From: CAZRIE01 sp964600075
GTDB taxonomy: Bacteria > Bacteroidota > Bacteroidia > Flavobacteriales > Flavobacteriaceae
Length of the DNA stretch: 64,000 bases
Direction: 5' to 3'
Assembly (NCBI GenBank): GCA_964600075.1
Contig: CAZRIE010000008.1
Span: forward strand, 15,870 to 79,869
In this document: piece by piece, positions 41,581 through 51,277 of the stretch
Numbering within the stretch: position 1 is the stretch's first letter
Layout of the letters: every line of letters starts with the position of its first letter
Notes under the pieces: generated by a model
What the model was told of the DNA's origin: nothing
Database searches by the model: none
What the model saw: the letters and a program-made list of their open reading frames with translations, nothing else
Made by a program: the position numbers and the translations under genes

Positions 41581-42939
41581 ATGCAAATTCATTTTATAGC
41601 TATCGGTGGTAGTGCCATGCACAATTTGGCATTGGCATTGGAACATAAAGGATATACCATAACCGGCAGTGATGATGTTATCTTCGAACCTTCAAAGACC
41701 CGATTGGCCAATAAAGGTCTGTTGCCCGAAACTTTCGGCTGGTTTCCCGAAAAGATACATACTGCTCTGGATGCTGTTATTTTGGGCATGCACGCCAAAC
41801 CTGATAATCCAGAACTTTTGAAGGCAGAAGAATTGGGGGTAACGATATATTCCTATCCGGAATTTCTTTACGAACAATCCAAGCACAAAACAAGGGTTGT
41901 TATTGGTGGTAGCCATGGCAAGACCTCAATTACATCGATGATTTTGCACGTGCTCGACTACCACGATAGAAGGGTAGATTATATGGTAGGGGCACAATTG
42001 GAAGGTTTCGAGCGAATGGTTCATCTGACCGAAGAGAACGATTTTATTGTTTTGGAAGGCGACGAATATCTCTCTTCACCCATCGATAGAAGGCCGAAAT
42101 TCCATTTGTACAAGCCTAATATTGCCCTGCTGAGCGGTATTGCCTGGGATCATATCAATGTCTTCCCGACTTTCGAAAATTATGTTGAACAATTCCAGAT
42201 TTTCGTAGATAGCATCGTTAAGGGAGGTAGTATTACCTACAATATTGAGGATGCCGAAGTGAAAAAAGTTGTGGAAGCGTCGGAAAACTCCATTCGAAAA
42301 TTACCTTATACCACAGCCAAATACGGGGTCGAAAACGGACGAACGTTTTTGGAAACACCTGAAGGCCCAATGCCAATTGAAATTTTCGGAAAACACAATT
42401 TGAGTAACCTTGCCGGTGCCAAATGGATCTGTCAGAATATGGGTGTCGATGAAAACGACTTCTATGAGGCCATCGCTACCTTTAAAGGAGCTTCAAAGCG
42501 CCTAGAAAAAATTGCGCAAGGGGGTTCAAGTGTGGCCTACAAAGATTTCGCGCATTCACCGAGCAAGGTTTCGGCAACCACCAAGGCCGTAAAAGAACAA
42601 TATCCCAATCGAAGATTGGTCGCTTGTCTTGAACTGCACACATACAGTAGTTTTAACCCGGAATTTTTAAAGGAATACAAGGGGGCTTTGGATGCTGCTG
42701 ATGAAGCTATTGTTTTTTACCTACCTGAATCTGTTGCGATAAAGAAATTGGCCGCTGTCACACCTGAGCAGATTTCGCAGGCTTTTGAACGTAACGACTT
42801 AAAAATTTTCACAGACGCTTCCGCTTTCAGGGATTTTGTTTTCGAACAGGATTTTACGAATTCCGTTTTGCTGCTGATGAGCTCCGGTAATTATGGGGGA
42901 TTGGATTTGGAAGCCGTAAAATCCAAGTTTCCCAATTGA
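41581..42939 (+). CDS. mpl: UDP-N-acetylmuramate:L-alanyl-gamma-D-glutamyl-meso-diaminopimelate ligase-like Mur ligase
   Basis: Mpl reattaches the recycled tripeptide to UDP-MurNAc in peptidoglycan recycling. From the ATG at 41581 (MQIHFIAIGGSAMHNLALAL) the protein has 452 residues; the ATG at 41572 would add three. The Mur ATP loop is GSHGKTS (110-116); the GDEYLSS, GIAWDHINVFPTFENY and GKHNLSNLAGA motifs are Mpl-typical. Nothing shows where the genome's MurC is; this shorter, tripeptide-type sequence best fits Mpl. Divergent from the degraded surface gene. Confidence 0.9.
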   Translation: MQIHFIAIGGSAMHNLALALEHKGYTITGSDDVIFEPSKTRLANKGLLPETFGWFPEKIHTALDAVILGMHAKPDNPELLKAEELGVTIYSYPEFLYEQSKHKTRVVIGGSHGKTSITSMILHVLDYHDRRVDYMVGAQLEGFERMVHLTEENDFIVLEGDEYLSSPIDRRPKFHLYKPNIALLSGIAWDHINVFPTFENYVEQFQIFVDSIVKGGSITYNIEDAEVKKVVEASENSIRKLPYTTAKYGVENGRTFLETPEGPMPIEIFGKHNLSNLAGAKWICQNMGVDENDFYEAIATFKGASKRLEKIAQGGSSVAYKDFAHSPSKVSATTKAVKEQYPNRRLVACLELHTYSSFNPEFLKEYKGALDAADEAIVFYLPESVAIKKLAAVTPEQISQAFERNDLKIFTDASAFRDFVFEQDFTNSVLLLMSSGNYGGLDLEAVKSKFPN

Positions 42940-43009
42940 TTGGCGAAAAAATAGTGTGAAGAATTGTCAGTACGATTCGCATTGGAACGCGATTTGCTAG
43001 CGTAGTATT

Positions 43010-43201
43010 ATGCATGTCGTAAAAAGGTTTTATAGTATTATGGTAAAAAAGGTTTCCATTGTATTGATTGCCATTATGCTTGGTGTTTCTAATGCTATAT
43101 TAGAAGAAGACAGAACCCTTAGTGACACTAGTAGCTATGTGACGCGGACGGAGCTGCCAGCTGATGATGATCACTTGTCGATAGATAAACGAAGCAGCTA
43201 A
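43010..43201 (+). CDS. Possible small secreted peptide
   Basis: A 63-residue ORF with an internal signal-peptide-like stretch from the Met at codon 11 (MVKKVSIVLIAIMLGVSNA), then a short acidic tail rich in Ser, Thr and Asp. No family recognised. Position between mpl and radC on the same strand is plausible for a real gene, but coding evidence is limited to the signal-like N-terminus. Confidence 0.35.
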   Translation: MHVVKRFYSIMVKKVSIVLIAIMLGVSNAILEEDRTLSDTSSYVTRTELPADDDHLSIDKRSS

Positions 43202-43242
43202 CCAATTCAGATACTAGAAATTTTTATATATTTTTAGTGCGA

Positions 43243-43250
43243 TATCTTTG
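43243..43250 (+). promoter_or_regulatory. -7 box immediately upstream of radC (leaderless mRNA predicted)
   Basis: TATCTTTG matches TAnnTTTG and ends 4 nt before the well-supported radC ATG at 43255. Confidence 0.45.
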
Positions 43251-43254
43251 GCCG

Positions 43255-43953
43255 ATGAAAGAAAAACCAACTTCCTTTTCAATAAAACATTGGTCTGACG
43301 ATGACAAGCCCAGGGAGAAATTGGTGCAAAAAGGGAAGTCCGTTTTGTCGGATGCTGAGCTGATTGCTATACTTATAGGTTCAGGTAGCAGAAACGAAAG
43401 TGCCGTTGAACTTGCCAAACGAATATTGGCGTCGGTCAACAATAATCTCAATGAGTTGGGCAAGCTGTCGATTAACCAATTAATGCAGTTCAAAGGTATC
43501 GGTGAGGCAAAGGCCGTGACGATTGCCGCTGCCTTGGAGATGGGTCGGCGCAGAAGGGGAGAGGACGCCCAGAAAATCACCAAGATCAATAGTAGTAGAG
43601 ATGCCTTTGATCTGCTACGGCCCAAAATGGGGGAACTCGAGCATGAAGAGTTTTGGATTCTATACCTAAACAATGCAAATAAAGTGTTGCACAGCTCGCA
43701 ATTGAGCAAGGGCGGCCTGACCGGTACTTTGGTCGATGTACGTATTGTTATGCGCCAGGCCCTGGAAGTTGGAGCGGTCGCCCTAGTTTTGGCCCACAAC
43801 CACCCTTCTGGCACATTGCGCCCTAGTGAAGAAGACCGTAAAGTAACGCAAAAATTAAAACGCGCTTCCGAAGTGTTAGACGTAAAAGTTTTGGATCATT
43901 TGATTATTACCCAAAAGGATTATTTTAGTTTTGCCGATGAAGGGATTTTATAA
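43255..43953 (+). CDS. radC: RadC family protein (JAB/MPN domain)
   Basis: A 232-residue RadC. The start MKEKPTSFSIKHWSDDDKPREKL is the family N-terminus. A helix-hairpin-helix region (INQLMQFKGIGEAKA, near residues 73-88) precedes the JAMM metal site H181-x-H183-x7-S191-x2-D194 in LAHNHPSG. RadC is historically linked to DNA repair, but that role is doubtful and its substrate is unknown. Followed by a 93-bp gap of simple AAGTTTC/ACCAGGAA repeats. Confidence 0.93.
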   Translation: MKEKPTSFSIKHWSDDDKPREKLVQKGKSVLSDAELIAILIGSGSRNESAVELAKRILASVNNNLNELGKLSINQLMQFKGIGEAKAVTIAAALEMGRRRRGEDAQKITKINSSRDAFDLLRPKMGELEHEEFWILYLNNANKVLHSSQLSKGGLTGTLVDVRIVMRQALEVGAVALVLAHNHPSGTLRPSEEDRKVTQKLKRASEVLDVKVLDHLIITQKDYFSFADEGIL

Positions 43954-44046
43954 AAAGAGTTCCAAGTTTCAAGTTAAATACAACATTAACCTGGAACCAG
44001 GAACGATAGAAACCAGAAACCGTTGATTTAGAATTTTTAAGAATCT

Positions 44047-45345
44047 ATGCTGCTTATATACACCCATAAAATAACGCCGCGCTTCTCATATATCATGAAG
44101 CAGCTTTTTACGCGCATTTTGGGTATCGAAATTTCGTTTACCACGAAGGTCGAAGATTTCATTAAGCATTCCGAAGCCAAGATAACCTATACAAAGCAAC
44201 CTTTGCAGAACGAATTTTTCGTACGTAGCAACGATTTGCTTTTTGAGCAGGGCATCAATGACCTCGAGATTATAGTTCGCGACTGGGAGGGTACCCCTTG
44301 TTTCTTTAGTGCAGGCGAGCGTAGCAATATCCCTTTCGATATCTTTTCGGCCAGTTTTTATCTTTTAAGCCGATATGAAGAATACTTGCCCCATGTAAAG
44401 GATAATCACGGTAGATTCCCCCCAAAAGAAAGTATTGCCTATCAGCAAAAATTTCTGCAAATGCCTGTAGTGGATATTTGGGCCAATAAATTGCTAGAGC
44501 ATCTAAAAGAACGTTTCCCTGATCTTGAATATAAACGGAAGAAGTATCAATTTACGTCTGTATTAGATGTGACTACATCACATAGTTATGCCTATCGTGG
44601 TTTCGTTCGCGGCGTAGCAGGGCTGTTTTACGATTTAGGCTCACTAAAATTAAAGCGCGTTGTCGAGCGGATCAAGGTATGGTTCTATCCTAAGAAAGAT
44701 CCGTACGATAATTTCTCCCTTATCATCGATTTACATAAAAGGTACCAGGTTAAAAGCATATTTTTCTTCCAATTTGCCACGCTTTCCACGTACGACAAAA
44801 ATGTTTCTCCCAACAACAATAAGTTCAGGTTTTTGATTAAATCCATAGCGGATTATAGTAAAATCGCGTTGGCAGCGTCATACAGTTCCTTCAATAATAT
44901 CGAACTATTGAAAAAAGAGAAGAAAAACCTATCAGGGGTCATCAATAGGTCCATAGATGCTTCTCGTATGCGCTATAACCGTGTCGATTTGCCACAGACG
45001 TACCGAAATTTGGTAGAAGCTGAATTTACGGATGACTATACCATGGGCTATACACATGAGATTGGATTTCGTGCTGGAAGTTGTACGCCATTTTATTTTT
45101 ATGATATCAATCTTGAAATTCAGCAACCCATACGAATCCATCCCTTTGCACTGCATGACTATGCATTGACAAATTTCAAGAATAGCGATGAGATGTTATA
45201 CCAAGTAGACTTTTTGTATAAACAGGTGAAAAAGGTAAATGGAGGTTTTACTACCGTTTTTTCAAATGAACTTTTAGGTGGTACTTCACAAAAAGTCGAC
45301 TGGAAAAATTTATATACCACCCTTTTAAAAACCTATAATGTTTAA
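44047..45345 (+). CDS. Polysaccharide deacetylase family protein (DUF7033 type)
   Basis: A 432-residue protein of the flavobacterial polysaccharide deacetylase-like type. The N-terminal region (LLIYTHKITPRFSYIMKQLFTRILGIEISF) is the DUF7033-like domain; the C-terminal part holds an NodB-like fold (TSVLDVTTSHSYAYRGFVRG, FSLIIDLHKRYQVKSIFFF, MGYTHEIGFRAGSCTPFYFYD). The usual catalytic DD and HxxH residues are only partly visible, so activity is uncertain. Its stop overlaps the next gene by 8 bp. Confidence 0.78.
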   Translation: MLLIYTHKITPRFSYIMKQLFTRILGIEISFTTKVEDFIKHSEAKITYTKQPLQNEFFVRSNDLLFEQGINDLEIIVRDWEGTPCFFSAGERSNIPFDIFSASFYLLSRYEEYLPHVKDNHGRFPPKESIAYQQKFLQMPVVDIWANKLLEHLKERFPDLEYKRKKYQFTSVLDVTTSHSYAYRGFVRGVAGLFYDLGSLKLKRVVERIKVWFYPKKDPYDNFSLIIDLHKRYQVKSIFFFQFATLSTYDKNVSPNNNKFRFLIKSIADYSKIALAASYSSFNNIELLKKEKKNLSGVINRSIDASRMRYNRVDLPQTYRNLVEAEFTDDYTMGYTHEIGFRAGSCTPFYFYDINLEIQQPIRIHPFALHDYALTNFKNSDEMLYQVDFLYKQVKKVNGGFTTVFSNELLGGTSQKVDWKNLYTTLLKTYNV

Positions 45346-46027
45346 GACTGCGATTACCGACGTTTTTTTTGATCTTGATCATACTCTATGGGATTTTGAA
45401 AAGAATTCTGCACTGACCTTTAAAACGATATTGGCGGAATATAATATCGGTATTGAACTTCAAGATTTTTTGAAGGTTTATGTTCCCGCCAACCTTGCTT
45501 TTTGGAAACTTTATCGGGAGGAAAAAATCACAAAGGAAGCTTTGCGCTATCAACGTCTAAAGAGCGTTTTCGATGATTTGAAATATGAAGTTTCCGATGA
45601 GATTATAGATAGATTGGCCGTAGACTATATAGAGAACTTATCATCTCATGGCCATTTGTTTCCCAATACCACAACGATTTTAGAGTATCTAAAACCAAAT
45701 TACAAATTACATATTATCACCAACGGCTTTCAAGAAGTACAGGATAAAAAACTTAAGAACTCCGGTATTTATAATTATTTTGACCAAATCATTAATTCTG
45801 AGATGGCAGGGGTGAAAAAACCCAATCCTTTCATTTTTGAATTGGCCTTAAAAAGAGCAGGTACACGACCCGAAACTTCATTGATGATCGGTGATAATCT
45901 TGAAGCCGATATTCAAGGTGCTATGGCAGTAGGTTACCGCGCAATACATTTCAACGCACATAATGGGCCGCAGCATGAATTTTGCGAAATGATTGATGAT
46001 TTGATTGAAATAAAATCCTTTTTATAG
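45338..46027 (+). CDS. HAD-type noncanonical pyrimidine nucleotidase, YjjG family
   Basis: A 229-residue HAD phosphatase. Motif I DLDHTLWDFEKN holds the nucleophile Asp (residue 12) and Asp14; motif II is LHIITNG; motif III/IV are GVKKPNPFIFELALKRAG and MIGDNLEADIQGA. YjjG enzymes remove phosphate from modified pyrimidine nucleotides (house-cleaning). It overlaps the end of the deacetylase-like gene by 8 bp. Confidence 0.88.
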   Translation: MFKTAITDVFFDLDHTLWDFEKNSALTFKTILAEYNIGIELQDFLKVYVPANLAFWKLYREEKITKEALRYQRLKSVFDDLKYEVSDEIIDRLAVDYIENLSSHGHLFPNTTTILEYLKPNYKLHIITNGFQEVQDKKLKNSGIYNYFDQIINSEMAGVKKPNPFIFELALKRAGTRPETSLMIGDNLEADIQGAMAVGYRAIHFNAHNGPQHEFCEMIDDLIEIKSFL

Positions 46028-46080
46028 AGTTATATTGGTACGACCGAATCTGTCCATTCTAGGCAGTAAATGGTTTTGCC

Positions 46081-46629
46081 ATGAAGGGAATCTTAAAATA
46101 CATCTTCTTTTGTCTAATATCTTTATCGGCACTGTCTTCTTGTATTGAAGATCAAGATTTTGGGCAGTACGATCAAATTGAGATTACCCCAATATATCAA
46201 GGTAGTTTAATGTACATCGAGGCTCCCGAATCGTTGGTCAACGATGCGCCCACGAATGTCGTTTTCTCCCGAGAATTTGATTTTGAAGCTTTTAGCTCTG
46301 ATGACTTTACCGAAAGGGTTATCGAGGGTACACTAACCTATATTGTTGAGAATACGACAACTAAAGAACTGAGTGTTACGGTCGAACTATTAGATGCCGA
46401 TGGCAATGCTCTTGATATTGAAATTCTACCTGTCGAACCGGCACCAATGGAAGAGTTCCAAAGAGATGTTGCCTATGGCGATGCCGGAAAAAGCATCGAT
46501 ATTATTAAAAACACTACTACTATACGGGTAAGCGCTATCAATTTAAGCGATAACAGCAGTATCTCCGATCTGCCAGAGCCCAAGATTATCTTAAAATCAG
46601 ATGGTAAATTCAGAGTCCGACTGAAATGA
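46081..46629 (+). CDS. Lipoprotein of unknown function
   Basis: A 182-residue lipoprotein: signal with the lipobox LSALSSC (Cys21), then an acidic, beta-rich protein (VFSREFDFEAFSSDDFTERVIEGTLTY, FRVRLK at the end) with no recognised domain. It shares 4 bp with the start of the DUF5723 gene (ATGA overlap), so it is probably an envelope partner of that barrel-like protein. Confidence 0.72.
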   Translation: MKGILKYIFFCLISLSALSSCIEDQDFGQYDQIEITPIYQGSLMYIEAPESLVNDAPTNVVFSREFDFEAFSSDDFTERVIEGTLTYIVENTTTKELSVTVELLDADGNALDIEILPVEPAPMEEFQRDVAYGDAGKSIDIIKNTTTIRVSAINLSDNSSISDLPEPKIILKSDGKFRVRLK

Positions 46630-48044
46630 GGGCCATCACGCTATTTTTTATAGGCCTTTTTTGGGTCAGTTTTGCCATACATGGCCAATATAAACAAGTG
46701 TTGTATGATTTTGTTGAGATTCCACAGGCTGCAATGGTCAACCCTGGAGTACTGACCGATTTTCAATTGTACAGTGGTATACCTGTAGTTTCAGGAATAT
46801 ATGTGCAAGGAGGTTCGAGCGGTATTTCGGTAAACGACCTTTTTGCGAACGACGGCCTTGATATAAACGATAAGATCAGAGATCGCGCCATTTCCGCGAT
46901 GAATCCAAGAGACGAAATCAATAGTACGTTTCAATTGGAACTACTGAATTTTGGTTTTAGGGGAAGAAACCCTGATAACTTTTATACAGCGGGTATTTAT
47001 ATCTTGGGGGACGCCATTACGTATTGGCCTCAAGATTTTGCCATTTTGGCCTTCGAAGGCAATGTCGATAGGTTGAACCAGCGTTTTGATTTGGGAGACC
47101 TCAAAGCCCGAGGTGAAATGGTAAATGTTTTTCATTTTGGCCTTAATAAAAAAGTAGATAACGATCTTACCGTTGGTTTAAGGGGGAAACTATACTCTAG
47201 CATGCTTGATTTTAATTCGACAAAAAATAAAGGTTTTTTCGTAACAAGGGAAGGCCAGAACAATAGTTTTGAAAATACTTTAAATGCCGATATGAGGTCA
47301 CGGTCATCTGGCTTTAATGAAATACAGAATGCGGCAGATGACGGCACACTTCCAGGTGTTCTTGCAAAAAGGGCGTTTTTCGGTGGTAACTTGGGGCTGG
47401 GCGTTGACCTTGGTTTTACCTATCAGTTGAACAAACAAATGATACTCACAGGAAGCCTTTTAGATCTTGGCTTTATTTATCACACGAATGACGTATTCAA
47501 CTATACGTTAAAAGGAAATACAACTGTAGAGGGTATTGAGGCTATCCTACCTGATGAGATATCTAATCCCGACACCGGTTTTTGGGAAAAATTTCTGGAT
47601 GAAGTACCTGTTGAAGATGATCGAAAAAACTATGTAGCTTTCTTGCCGACCAAGCTCTATGCTTCTTTACGCTATAATTTTGGTGAACCCTTTGAGAGCA
47701 GGGCGAATTGTGAATGTGGGGTCAATACCTCTAGTAATTCTATACGTTCAAAATACACCAATAGCCTGGGCGGTCAATTGTTTATGGTAAATCGTCCACG
47801 GGGCCCGCAGGCCGCTTTGACTGCGTTTTATCAGAGACGATTTGGCAATTCTATGGCTATTAAAGCTACCTATACCGTAGATAAGTTTTCTTATACCAAT
47901 CTCGGTCTTGGTCTCAATTTACAGGCTGGCTATGTAAATTTCTATGTTATGGCCGATAATCTATTGTCCTATCGCAATATCGCAGCTAGCCGATATGCTT
48001 CTTTTCAGTTAGGATTAAATATCATATCTTGGGGCAAGAAATGA
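46626..48044 (+). CDS. DUF5723 family outer-membrane protein
   Basis: A 472-residue exported protein with a signal peptide (residues 1-20, ending FAIHGQ) and the DUF5723 beta-barrel-like pattern (FVEIPQAAMVNPGVLTDFQLYSG, NPDNFYTAGIY, LNKKVDNDLTVGLRG, ending with FQLGLNIISWG). It probably forms a barrel in the outer membrane; function unknown. Start overlaps the upstream lipoprotein gene. Confidence 0.82.
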   Translation: MRAITLFFIGLFWVSFAIHGQYKQVLYDFVEIPQAAMVNPGVLTDFQLYSGIPVVSGIYVQGGSSGISVNDLFANDGLDINDKIRDRAISAMNPRDEINSTFQLELLNFGFRGRNPDNFYTAGIYILGDAITYWPQDFAILAFEGNVDRLNQRFDLGDLKARGEMVNVFHFGLNKKVDNDLTVGLRGKLYSSMLDFNSTKNKGFFVTREGQNNSFENTLNADMRSRSSGFNEIQNAADDGTLPGVLAKRAFFGGNLGLGVDLGFTYQLNKQMILTGSLLDLGFIYHTNDVFNYTLKGNTTVEGIEAILPDEISNPDTGFWEKFLDEVPVEDDRKNYVAFLPTKLYASLRYNFGEPFESRANCECGVNTSSNSIRSKYTNSLGGQLFMVNRPRGPQAALTAFYQRRFGNSMAIKATYTVDKFSYTNLGLGLNLQAGYVNFYVMADNLLSYRNIAASRYASFQLGLNIISWGKK

Positions 48045-48074
48045 TACCAGCGCTGCCCCTATTTCTATAGGTTC

Positions 48075-48082
48075 TAGTTTTG
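48075..48082 (+). promoter_or_regulatory. Candidate -7 box upstream of the GTG-start secreted protein gene
   Basis: TAGTTTTG matches TAnnTTTG; 49 nt upstream of the GTG at 48132. No clear -33. Confidence 0.38.
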
Positions 48083-48131
48083 GCACGCTTTTTTCATATT
48101 ACTTTTATACAAATAGTTAAATTCAAAAATT

Positions 48132-49007
48132 GTGAATCATTTATTCCTCGCCTGTTTTTTCATGGTAAGTCTTATCGGTATGGCCCAAGAACAACTTAAT
48201 GATTATAAATATGTAATTGTTCCCAAAAAATTTGATGCGTTCAAAAGAGAGAACCAACATCAGACCAGTACCTTGACCAAGTATCTCTTTACCGAAAAGG
48301 GATTTTTGACTGTTTACGAAGATCAAATCCCCGACGAACTGAATAACAATAGATGCTTGGGACTTTTAGTGGACCTCATTGACGATTCGTCGCTGTTCAC
48401 GACCAAAACCGGATTGACCTTGGAAGACTGCCAAGGAAAAGAAGTATTTGCTACAAAACAGGGCAAAAGCAAGGAAAAAGATTATAAAGCTTCATTTGGA
48501 GAGGCCCTAAGGGAAGCTTTTACCTCATTTGATATCCTGAACTACAGCTATAATGGTAAAGCCGGCGACTCCGAGCCAGTAACTGTGAGTTTTGAGAACG
48601 ATGTAAAGAAAATAGATGAAAGTAAAGAACAAAAACCGACATCCGCCAAAAACCAGGACGCTATGGTACAGCAGGAAGCTACATTAGAGAACCAAAGCTA
48701 TAAGGATAATAGTCCAAAACCTTCCGATATTAAAAAATCGGAACCTGTTACAAACAAAATACCTTCGATTTCTATCGCGATGCTTAGTGGCGCTGCATTG
48801 TATGCCCAAGAATTACCAAATGGGTATCAACTGGTCGACAGTACCCCTAAGATTCAATTAAGGATTTATAAAAGTTCGTTGCCCAATTACTATTTGGCCA
48901 AGGCAGGCGATAAGAACGGGGTAGTATTCGAGAAGAACGGAAAATGGTTTTTCGAGTATTATTCAGGCGAAAATTTGATGACCGAAGAATTAGACATTAA
49001 GTTTTGA
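48132..49007 (+). CDS. Secreted protein of unknown function
   Basis: A 291-residue exported protein starting at GTG (48132): the signal peptide (residues 1-18, LIGMAQ) begins right there and no ATG precedes it, only an internal ATG at 48162. The N-terminal part (QEQLNDYKYVIVPKKFDAFKRENQHQTSTLTKYLFTEKGF) is a recurring flavobacterial layout; a Lys/Glu/Pro-rich linker (about 150-215) leads to a C-terminal beta domain ending YYSGENLMTEELDIKF. Family unknown. Confidence 0.75.
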   Translation: MNHLFLACFFMVSLIGMAQEQLNDYKYVIVPKKFDAFKRENQHQTSTLTKYLFTEKGFLTVYEDQIPDELNNNRCLGLLVDLIDDSSLFTTKTGLTLEDCQGKEVFATKQGKSKEKDYKASFGEALREAFTSFDILNYSYNGKAGDSEPVTVSFENDVKKIDESKEQKPTSAKNQDAMVQQEATLENQSYKDNSPKPSDIKKSEPVTNKIPSISIAMLSGAALYAQELPNGYQLVDSTPKIQLRIYKSSLPNYYLAKAGDKNGVVFEKNGKWFFEYYSGENLMTEELDIKF

Positions 49008-49019
49008 AAACATATGGTT

Positions 49020-50297
49020 TCAAATATCATATTTATCCTTCCACCGACTTTTTAAAAATTCTTTAATGGCATTCTCCCGTGAATTGTTTCCCGGTTCGTA
49101 AAATGAAGTTCGTGATATTTCTTCTGGAAGAAATTCAACATCAACAAAATTGTTAGCGTAATCATGTGCATATTGATATTCTGCCCCATAGCCTAAATCT
49201 TTCATGAGTTTTGTTGGCGCATTTCGCAAAGGTAGTGGAACTGATAGGTCACCCGTTTCTTTCACTTTTTGCTGCGCCTTCTTTATCGCCATATAACTGG
49301 CATTACTTTTTGGCGAAGTCGCCAGATAAATTGCGCATTGACTTAGAATAATCCGCGCCTCGGGGTAGCCAATGGTCGTTACGGCCTGAAAAGCATTATT
49401 GGCAATGACCAAAGCGGTAGGGTTGGCGAGCCCGATATCTTCTGAGGCGGAAATGAGCAAACGCCTAGCGATAAATTTGACGTCTTCACCTCCTTCTATC
49501 ATTCGGGCCAACCAGTATACCGCTCCATTGGGGTCACTGCCCCGAATCGACTTGATAAAAGCCGAAATTATATCATAATGTTGCTCCCCGGTCTTATCGT
49601 AGAGCACCGTATTTTTTTGAACCTTGTTCAAAACCAGGTTATTCGTAACCGAAATGGTATTGCCTTCCTCAGAGTTTACGATCAACTCGAAAATGTTCAA
49701 CAATTTTCTTCCATCACCACCCGAAAGCCTTAGTAGGGCTTCGGTCTCTTTAAGTTCAATTTTTTTTGACTTTAAAAAGGTATCTTCTTGCATTGCTCTT
49801 TTGAGCAGATTTTCAAGATCCTCCTTGCCAAAAGCATTCAAGGTATACACCTGACATCGGGAAAGAAGGGCTGGAATCACTTCAAAACTCGGGTTTTCAG
49901 TGGTCGCCCCGATCAAGGTAACCCAGCCTTTTTCTACAGCTGCCAAAAGCGAATCTTGTTGTGATTTGCTAAAACGGTGTATTTCATCAATAAACAAAAT
50001 AGGGTTCTTGGCCGTAAAAAGACCACCACTTTGCTTTGCCTTGTTGATAACCTCACGAATATCTTTTACCCCGCTATTAATGGCACTCAACGTGTAGAAA
50101 GGCCTTTCGCTTTCGTTGGCTATGATATTCGCCAAAGTTGTTTTACCCGTTCCTGGAGGTCCCCATAATATCAGTGAGGGTATGATTCCTTTTTTTATTT
50201 GGTGCGTCAGGGAGCCGTCTTTCCCTACAAGGTGGTGCTGGCTGATATAGTCATCCAACGTTTTTGGGCGTATGCGCTCTGCCAAAGGTCTGTTCAT
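49020..50297 (-). CDS. rarA: Replication-associated recombination protein A (MgsA/WRNIP1 family AAA+ ATPase)
   Basis: A 425-residue AAA+ ATPase of stalled replication forks. The Walker A GPPGTGKT is at residues 46-53, Walker B LFIDEIHRF near 97-106, sensor 1 and the TTENPSF motif follow, then the C-terminal tetramerisation domain (SFIKSIRGSDPNGAVYWLARMIEGGED). It is convergent with the upstream secreted-protein gene and divergent from the rhomboid gene. Confidence 0.95.
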   Translation of the reverse strand: MNRPLAERIRPKTLDDYISQHHLVGKDGSLTHQIKKGIIPSLILWGPPGTGKTTLANIIANESERPFYTLSAINSGVKDIREVINKAKQSGGLFTAKNPILFIDEIHRFSKSQQDSLLAAVEKGWVTLIGATTENPSFEVIPALLSRCQVYTLNAFGKEDLENLLKRAMQEDTFLKSKKIELKETEALLRLSGGDGRKLLNIFELIVNSEEGNTISVTNNLVLNKVQKNTVLYDKTGEQHYDIISAFIKSIRGSDPNGAVYWLARMIEGGEDVKFIARRLLISASEDIGLANPTALVIANNAFQAVTTIGYPEARIILSQCAIYLATSPKSNASYMAIKKAQQKVKETGDLSVPLPLRNAPTKLMKDLGYGAEYQYAHDYANNFVDVEFLPEEISRTSFYEPGNNSRENAIKEFLKSRWKDKYDI

Positions 50298-50442
50298 TTT
50301 GTAAAAATATAATAAAGTTATCAGAAGCGTGTTTAATCAAGTAGTCATGATAGTGTTGTTAATCGTAATCTAAATTATACTTGGCGATATGACGATTTTT
50401 CAGTTTCACAACAATTGGCTGACTTATTGCTAATTTAGGGCT

Positions 50443-51177
50443 ATGTCGGAAAATCATTATTTTAAATTCACCAATGCTGTTATTATCGTTCCCCTGATTT
50501 CGGTTTTGCTGATTTGGACAGTTTTTTTGGTAGAACTTAGATATCAGATCAATCTGAACCAGTATGGTATTTACCCTCAAAAAATTTCCGGTCTAAAGGG
50601 TATCATTTTTAGTCCGTTTATTCATGGTTCAGTGGAACATCTTTACAATAATAGTATTCCCCTGGTAGTCCTGACAGCTTCCCTTTTTTATTTTTATCGC
50701 AATATTGCGTTACGAGTATTGCTTATCGGGCTTATCACCTCCGGGTTGTTTACCTGGGCCATAGGCAGACCATCTTATCATATCGGTGCCAGCGGAATAA
50801 TTTATCTGTTGGCCAGTTTTATTTTTTTTAAGGGAATCTTTACCAAACACTATCGTTTGGTCGCTTTGTCTTTGATAGTCGTGTTTATTTATGGCAGTCT
50901 ACTCTGGTATATTTTTCCTATTGAGGACGGCATTTCATGGGAAGGCCACCTAGGGGGCTTTTTAGCCGGTCTCTTGTTGGCTTTTTTTGTCAAGGCCCCT
51001 ATGCCGCCGCCTAGAAAGTTTGATTGGGAAGACGACAATTACAACGAGGAAGCCGATGAATTTTTGCAACAGTTCGACGAGGAGGGTAATTTTATTGAAA
51101 GGGCCCATAAAGAAATTGATGATGAACCTATCAAAATCACCTATCACATTACAAAAGGACCAAGAGATAGCGATTAA
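50443..51177 (+). CDS. Rhomboid family intramembrane serine protease
   Basis: A 244-residue membrane protease with six or more helices. The catalytic Ser117 is in HIGASGIIYLL and His169 in WEGHLGGFLAG; the HGSVEHLYNNS motif of the oxyanion loop (His66, Asn69/70) is present. The C-terminal ~55 residues are a soluble, acidic tail. Substrate unknown. Divergent from rarA, convergent with rlmB. Confidence 0.92.
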   Translation: MSENHYFKFTNAVIIVPLISVLLIWTVFLVELRYQINLNQYGIYPQKISGLKGIIFSPFIHGSVEHLYNNSIPLVVLTASLFYFYRNIALRVLLIGLITSGLFTWAIGRPSYHIGASGIIYLLASFIFFKGIFTKHYRLVALSLIVVFIYGSLLWYIFPIEDGISWEGHLGGFLAGLLLAFFVKAPMPPPRKFDWEDDNYNEEADEFLQQFDEEGNFIERAHKEIDDEPIKITYHITKGPRDSD

Positions 51178-51277
51178 TGCTAAAATTTGTCTTCTGTCGA
51201 AAAAGGCCAGAAGAATAGAATTTAATCAAAAGCGCCCTCTGCCACTGTTTTTTACCACTTAATTGAAAACAGGAGCC

